Shown: piece after piece, positions 14,910 through 17,936 of the stretch
Numbering within the stretch: the first letter of the stretch is position 1
How the letters are laid out: the number at the start of each line of letters is the position of its first letter
From: an uncultured Acidobacteriota bacterium
GTDB taxonomy: Bacteria > Acidobacteriota > Blastocatellia > Pyrinomonadales > Pyrinomonadaceae
DNA length: 17,936 nt
Assembly (NCBI GenBank): GCA_902826505.1
Contig: CADEFG010000024.1
Coordinates: forward strand, 1-17,936
Reading direction: 5' to 3'
The notes under the pieces: model-generated
What the model was told of the DNA's origin: nothing
What the model saw: only the letters and a program-made list of their open reading frames with translations
Database searches by the model: none
Program-made: the position numbers and the translations under genes

Positions 14910-16652
14910 CTATTTATTTCCGGTATTGAAAACCGTCTTAAACGCCATTTTCGCGAGCTTCCAGGTTCGGTCGAGATCAATTTTGCCGTCGGGCGTGTCC
15001 CGTCCCAAGAGTTTATCGGTCAGCAGTTTCCGCAAATCCTTGCCTTCGCGTTTGAGCATAAATTCTTTGGCGTAAGGTTTCGCGGTTTCAAAGAAATTGA
15101 ATTCCGGGTCGGTGATGATACCGATGCCTTCGAGCGTCATCAGCGCGCGCATAATATAGGTAAAATTCGACGGCAGACGAAACGGGTAATCATACATCAC
15201 GTCCGCCAGATCGTAGGTCAGCTCCTTGAATTTAACGTCCTTTAATTTCAGATCGAGATGCAGCGCGAACATCTTGATGACAACTTCCTTGATCTTCGTT
15301 TCGTCGGCGCCGGGTTTTAAGAAATCGAGATCGATCAAATCCTGCGCGATTCCCGCCGGGTCTTTCGCGACCACGTGGAAAAAGGCGTCGATCATTTTCG
15401 CCTGCAATTTCGGCGTGATGCGCCCGACCATGCCGAAATCGAAAAACGCTAATCTTCCGTCGGGCATCACGAGCAGATTGCCCGGATGCGGATCGGCGTG
15501 GAAAAATCCGTCTTCGAGCAGCTGTTTGAGATAAGTTTTTATGAGCAGACGATTGACCTTTTCGGGCGAAACGTTGCGCGCCGCGAGTTCTTCGAGCGCC
15601 GTTACTTTCGTGCCGTGAATAAACTCCATCGTAATGACCTGCGAGGTCGTCGCGTTCCAGTAGATCTTCGGTACGTGGACATTCGACCAGTCTTTGAAGC
15701 TCGCGTGAAAGCGTTCGGCGTTTTTGCCTTCCGCCGCGTAATCCATTTCCTCGTGAATCGTTTCATCAAACTCGCGAAGCATTCCCGCCCAATCGGCGTT
15801 TTCATTCAAAGAAGGAAAGCGTTCGGCAAATTTCGTCACTTTCCGCAAAATTTCGATGTCGCCTTTGATAATTCCGGCAAGGTTCGGGCGCTGAACTTTG
15901 ACGGCAACTTCTTCGCCCGTAAAGAGTTTGGCGCGGTAAACCTGTCCGAGTGACGCCGCCGCGACCGGCTCGATGTCGAATTCCTGGTAAACTTCGTTGA
16001 TCTTGCGCCCGAGTTCTTTTTCGATCCGCGCAAAGGCGATCGAATTCGGAAACGACGGAACGCTGTCCTGCAATTCGCCCAAGGCTTTGACAAACGGCAA
16101 GGGCAAAAGATCGGCGCGCGTTCCGAGAGATTGCCCGATCTTGATAAAGGTCGGACCCAGATTTATTAAATTTTCTTTGAGCCAGACAGCCTGTTTTTCG
16201 TGATTGAGTTCTTTGTTCGCTTCGCTGCCGAGAAAAAACCAATGCAAAATTAAAACGAATCGATGAAAAAACCAAAGATTGACTTTATGGAATTTTTCGC
16301 CGAGAACGGCGAGCCACGTGAGTTTTCGCGCAATTTCGAGCCGCGCCTCGGATTGTTTGAGGTGCTGCGCGTGATGCATTTCGTACTGGTCGAGATAAAG
16401 ATAGAGCGCGAGCATTCCGATCACTTTCGAAACGTGAAAAAGCCGCAGGTAGCCGCGAAAACCTTCGTAATTTTTCTCGACCTCGGTTTCTTTTTCGATC
16501 AGCGCTTTTTCTTCGGCGATCAGTTGTTCGTTGGAAATCTGCTTTGCAACCGGCAAACTTTTCGTCGGCAGCAGCGCGTGATTGCCGTTGCTGTTTTCGG
16601 GCAAAGGCTCGATCATTTTTTCTTTTAGCGCCAAACTTTTATTTTCTTCCAT
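14910..16652 (-). CDS. ABC1/UbiB-family atypical kinase (AarF/ADCK-like)
   Basis: 580 residues from the ATG at 16652, which has AGGA seven bases upstream. Earlier in-frame starts (ATG 16670, TTG 16709) lack such a site. Family motifs are intact: KxGQ motif 'LGPTFIKIGQSLGTRADLLP' (KIGQ near 171-174), Ala-rich nucleotide loop 'AAASLGQVYRA' (near 231-241), Lys of 'VAVKVQRP' (near 252), 'EMDYAAEGKNA', catalytic loop 'HADPHPGN' (385-392) and metal-binding 'DFG' (405-407). Known members support ubiquinone or other prenyl-lipid metabolism through ATPase activity; the quinone made here is not known. An N-terminal extension of about 150 residues holds hydrophobic helices. The gene follows ribF by 79 bases and precedes the coiled-coil gene by 39, suggesting an operon. 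Its last codons are duplicated at 14261-14290. Confidence 0.92.
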   Translation of the reverse strand: MEENKSLALKEKMIEPLPENSNGNHALLPTKSLPVAKQISNEQLIAEEKALIEKETEVEKNYEGFRGYLRLFHVSKVIGMLALYLYLDQYEMHHAQHLKQSEARLEIARKLTWLAVLGEKFHKVNLWFFHRFVLILHWFFLGSEANKELNHEKQAVWLKENLINLGPTFIKIGQSLGTRADLLPLPFVKALGELQDSVPSFPNSIAFARIEKELGRKINEVYQEFDIEPVAAASLGQVYRAKLFTGEEVAVKVQRPNLAGIIKGDIEILRKVTKFAERFPSLNENADWAGMLREFDETIHEEMDYAAEGKNAERFHASFKDWSNVHVPKIYWNATTSQVITMEFIHGTKVTALEELAARNVSPEKVNRLLIKTYLKQLLEDGFFHADPHPGNLLVMPDGRLAFFDFGMVGRITPKLQAKMIDAFFHVVAKDPAGIAQDLIDLDFLKPGADETKIKEVVIKMFALHLDLKLKDVKFKELTYDLADVMYDYPFRLPSNFTYIMRALMTLEGIGIITDPEFNFFETAKPYAKEFMLKREGKDLRKLLTDKLLGRDTPDGKIDLDRTWKLAKMAFKTVFNTGNK

Positions 16653-16731
16653 TCCGAAATCCTTTTGCATAACCAATCTTAGAATCACAAAAAACGATAC
16701 GGTTTGCAAAAAAGTTCACAAACTTTGCGTT

Positions 16732-17685
16732 TCAAACAATCTCCAGCATATTCTTAACGCCTTCGTGCGAGAAATAGTTGAGCGCGCGGCGCGTGTCGCG
16801 TTCGATTTGCGCTCTTAATTCATCGATTCCGCTGAATTTTCGCTCGTCGCGCAACCGGTGCAGGAAACGAACGCGCAGCACGTCGCCGTAAAGATCGCCG
16901 TCGAAATCGAAAACGTACGATTCGATCGACGGATTCTGGTCGTTTTCAAACGTCGGGCGCACACCGACATTCGTGATGCTGCGCCGCCATTTTCCGTCGA
17001 TCAGCGTTGCCGTCGCATAAACGCCGAAACGCGGAATGACGCGGTTGTTTGGCTGAAGATTGGCGGTCGGAAAACCGATCGTCCGCCCGCGCTCGAAACC
17101 GTGAATGATCTGTCCTTCGACGCCGTACGGGCGACCGAGCATTCTTCGCGCGAGATTGACCTTGCCTTCGGCGAGTAATTTTCTGATCTTCGACGACGAA
17201 ATCCGCTGTCCGCGCAGGCGAACTTCGGCGACTTCGTCGGCAAAGAATCCGAGTTCCATACTCATTCTTCTGAGCAGTTCGATATTTCCGCCGCGATTTT
17301 TGCCGAACGCGAAACCTTTGCCGAGAAAAACTTCGCGCGCCTGCAGCCGTTCGAAAATGATGTCGCGCAGAAAAGTTTCGGCATTGATCGAAGCGAAATC
17401 CTTGTCAAAACGGATCACGATGGTTTGCTCAATTCCCAAAACTTCGAAATTCGCGAGCCGTTGATCCAGAGTTTGCAGCAAGGGCGGCGCGTTTTCGGGA
17501 TGCAAAACGGCACGCGGATGCGGGTCAAACGTGATCACGGTCGGCACCGCGCGGTTGATCTTCGCGCTTTCGACGACCGTTTGCATAATGCGCTGATGTC
17601 CGAGATGCAAACCGTCAAAGACGCCCAGAGTTAAAGCCGTTCCGCGCAAAATCCCGGCATTGTCTGTTCCGTGAAAAATTTTCAT
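16732..17685 (-). CDS. ribF: Bifunctional riboflavin kinase / FAD synthetase
   Basis: 317 residues, a normal length for RibF, ATG at 17685. The N-terminal nucleotidyltransferase half carries 'GVFDGLHLGH' (21-30), 'TFDPHPRAV' (52-60) and 'SSSKIR' (163-168). The C-terminal riboflavin kinase half carries 'GFERGRTIGFPTANL' (196-210), 'FGVYA' (220-224) and 'SIESYVFDFDGDLYG' (253-267), with the probable catalytic Glu at 255. It converts riboflavin to FMN and then FAD in the cytoplasm. It is first in a likely operon with the UbiB-family kinase. No FMN riboswitch is visible upstream; instead a REP-like inverted repeat begins seven bases before the start codon. Shine-Dalgarno is weak. Confidence 0.96.
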   Translation of the reverse strand: MKIFHGTDNAGILRGTALTLGVFDGLHLGHQRIMQTVVESAKINRAVPTVITFDPHPRAVLHPENAPPLLQTLDQRLANFEVLGIEQTIVIRFDKDFASINAETFLRDIIFERLQAREVFLGKGFAFGKNRGGNIELLRRMSMELGFFADEVAEVRLRGQRISSSKIRKLLAEGKVNLARRMLGRPYGVEGQIIHGFERGRTIGFPTANLQPNNRVIPRFGVYATATLIDGKWRRSITNVGVRPTFENDQNPSIESYVFDFDGDLYGDVLRVRFLHRLRDERKFSGIDELRAQIERDTRRALNYFSHEGVKNMLEIV

Positions 17686-17691
17686 AATAAA

Positions 17692-17802
17692 GGAACGCCG
17701 TCATCTTGACGGCAAACGTCGTGTTAACGACGTAAAAAACTTTAATGTACAAACGTTTATTTGAGCGCACTGCGTTCCTTGCCGTCAAGATAACGGCGTT
17801 CC
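17692..17802. repeat. REP-like inverted pair (24-bp arms) upstream of ribF
   Basis: Arms 17692-17715 and 17779-17802 are complementary over 24 bases with one mismatch. Each arm is itself a short palindrome (left 'gccgtcatcttgacggc', a perfect 7-bp stem with a 3-base loop; right the same with one change). Between them is a further perfect hairpin ('acgtcgt', 'gtta', 'acgacgt', 17715-17732). Two palindromic units in opposite orientation around a short spacer is the layout of REP/BIME-type elements. It separates the GNAT gene end from ribF and may act as a boundary or terminator. Confidence 0.65.
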
Positions 17803-17816
17803 GATAAAGGTTGTTT

Positions 17817-17936
17817 TTACGATAATTCAATCCAATAATGAGAAATCAGTGTTTCTGTGTCTAAACCAATCACCTCTTTCTCTAAAACCCCGCCACATTT
17901 CTCGATGGTTTTCGCCGACGCGGTATTTCGCACGTC
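17817..17936 (-). CDS. GNAT-family N-acetyltransferase, C-terminal end (5' part outside window)
   Basis: The last 39 codons are visible, ending with TAA at 17817. The peptide 'VRNTASAKTIEKCGGVLEKE' followed by 'LISHYWIELS' is typical of the C-terminal part of GNAT acetyltransferases: 'NxASxxxIEKxGG' forms the acetyl-CoA side helix and is followed by a final strand ending 'RYWI/HYWI'. The fragment is too short for substrate prediction. It lies upstream of ribF on the same strand with the REP-like pair in between, so it is probably a separate unit. Confidence 0.75.
   Translation of the reverse strand, partial: DVRNTASAKTIEKCGGVLEKEVIGLDTETLISHYWIELS

Noticed and set aside
17686..17816. FMN riboswitch upstream of ribF
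   Set aside because: The region is filled by the REP-like palindromes and is too short for the six-stem FMN aptamer; no conserved FMN core was seen.
17615..17830. 71-residue ORF on the - strand over the ribF start
   Set aside because: It overlaps the ribF start in another frame and crosses the REP-like palindromes; the peptide has no recognisable features.

Overview
The window looks like a chromosomal segment from an Acidobacteriota member, most plausibly the Blastocatellia/Pyrinomonadaceae branch. The main clue is the secreted VWA protein at 7457-8470, whose layout (signal peptide, short beta-rich domain, VWA with DVSGS, C-terminal 'GYQ' tail) is that of the 'VWFA-related Acidobacterial domain' family. 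Gram-negative envelope genes (TamB-like and Omp85 proteins) and gaps much richer in A+T than the genes fit this. Taxonomy is an inference from protein style; no rRNA or tRNA gene is present.

Layout. 1-4220 (+): the end of a TamB-like protein followed by a long TamA/BamA-like Omp85 protein with about seven POTRA-like modules, a probable outer-membrane translocation/assembly pair. 4297-6906 (-): a membrane-anchored HD-GYP + GAF + GGDEF protein with both cyclic-di-GMP turnover domains apparently intact. 6907-7456: a 550-bp divergent control region with four hairpin-capable inverted repeats. 7457-8470 (+): the VWA protein, facing a tiny LysW-like zinc-ribbon gene (8516-8716, -). 8927-9865 (+): a PfkB-family kinase. 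9984-11210 (+): a seven-helix GGDEF diguanylate cyclase with an I-site.

From 11322 to the right edge all genes lie on the - strand. In transcription order they are: the end of a GNAT acetyltransferase, ribF, an ABC1/UbiB-family kinase, a small coiled-coil protein, a broken small ORF, a large TerD-like protein and a secreted CBM9-like protein. The last two are separated by only 4 bases and look co-translated.

The most unusual stretch is 14098-14942. Just upstream of the TerD-like gene lie two tandem units with identical architecture (outer stem, 5-nt joint, 9-bp inner stem, 26-nt apical segment, 4-nt joint). Their stems differ in sequence but still pair, and every mismatch in the inner stems becomes G-U in RNA read from the - strand. 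This looks like a tandem structured RNA leader of unknown class. Immediately upstream is a roughly 650-bp block bounded by a 20-bp direct repeat that duplicates the 3' end of the UbiB-family gene, stop codon included, with only synonymous changes apart from one lost codon. That resembles an attachment-site scar or a mini-element. Other repeats are a 23-bp perfect inverted repeat at 11227-11308, a REP-like inverted pair at 17692-17802, and an AT-rich inverted repeat at 4231-4294.
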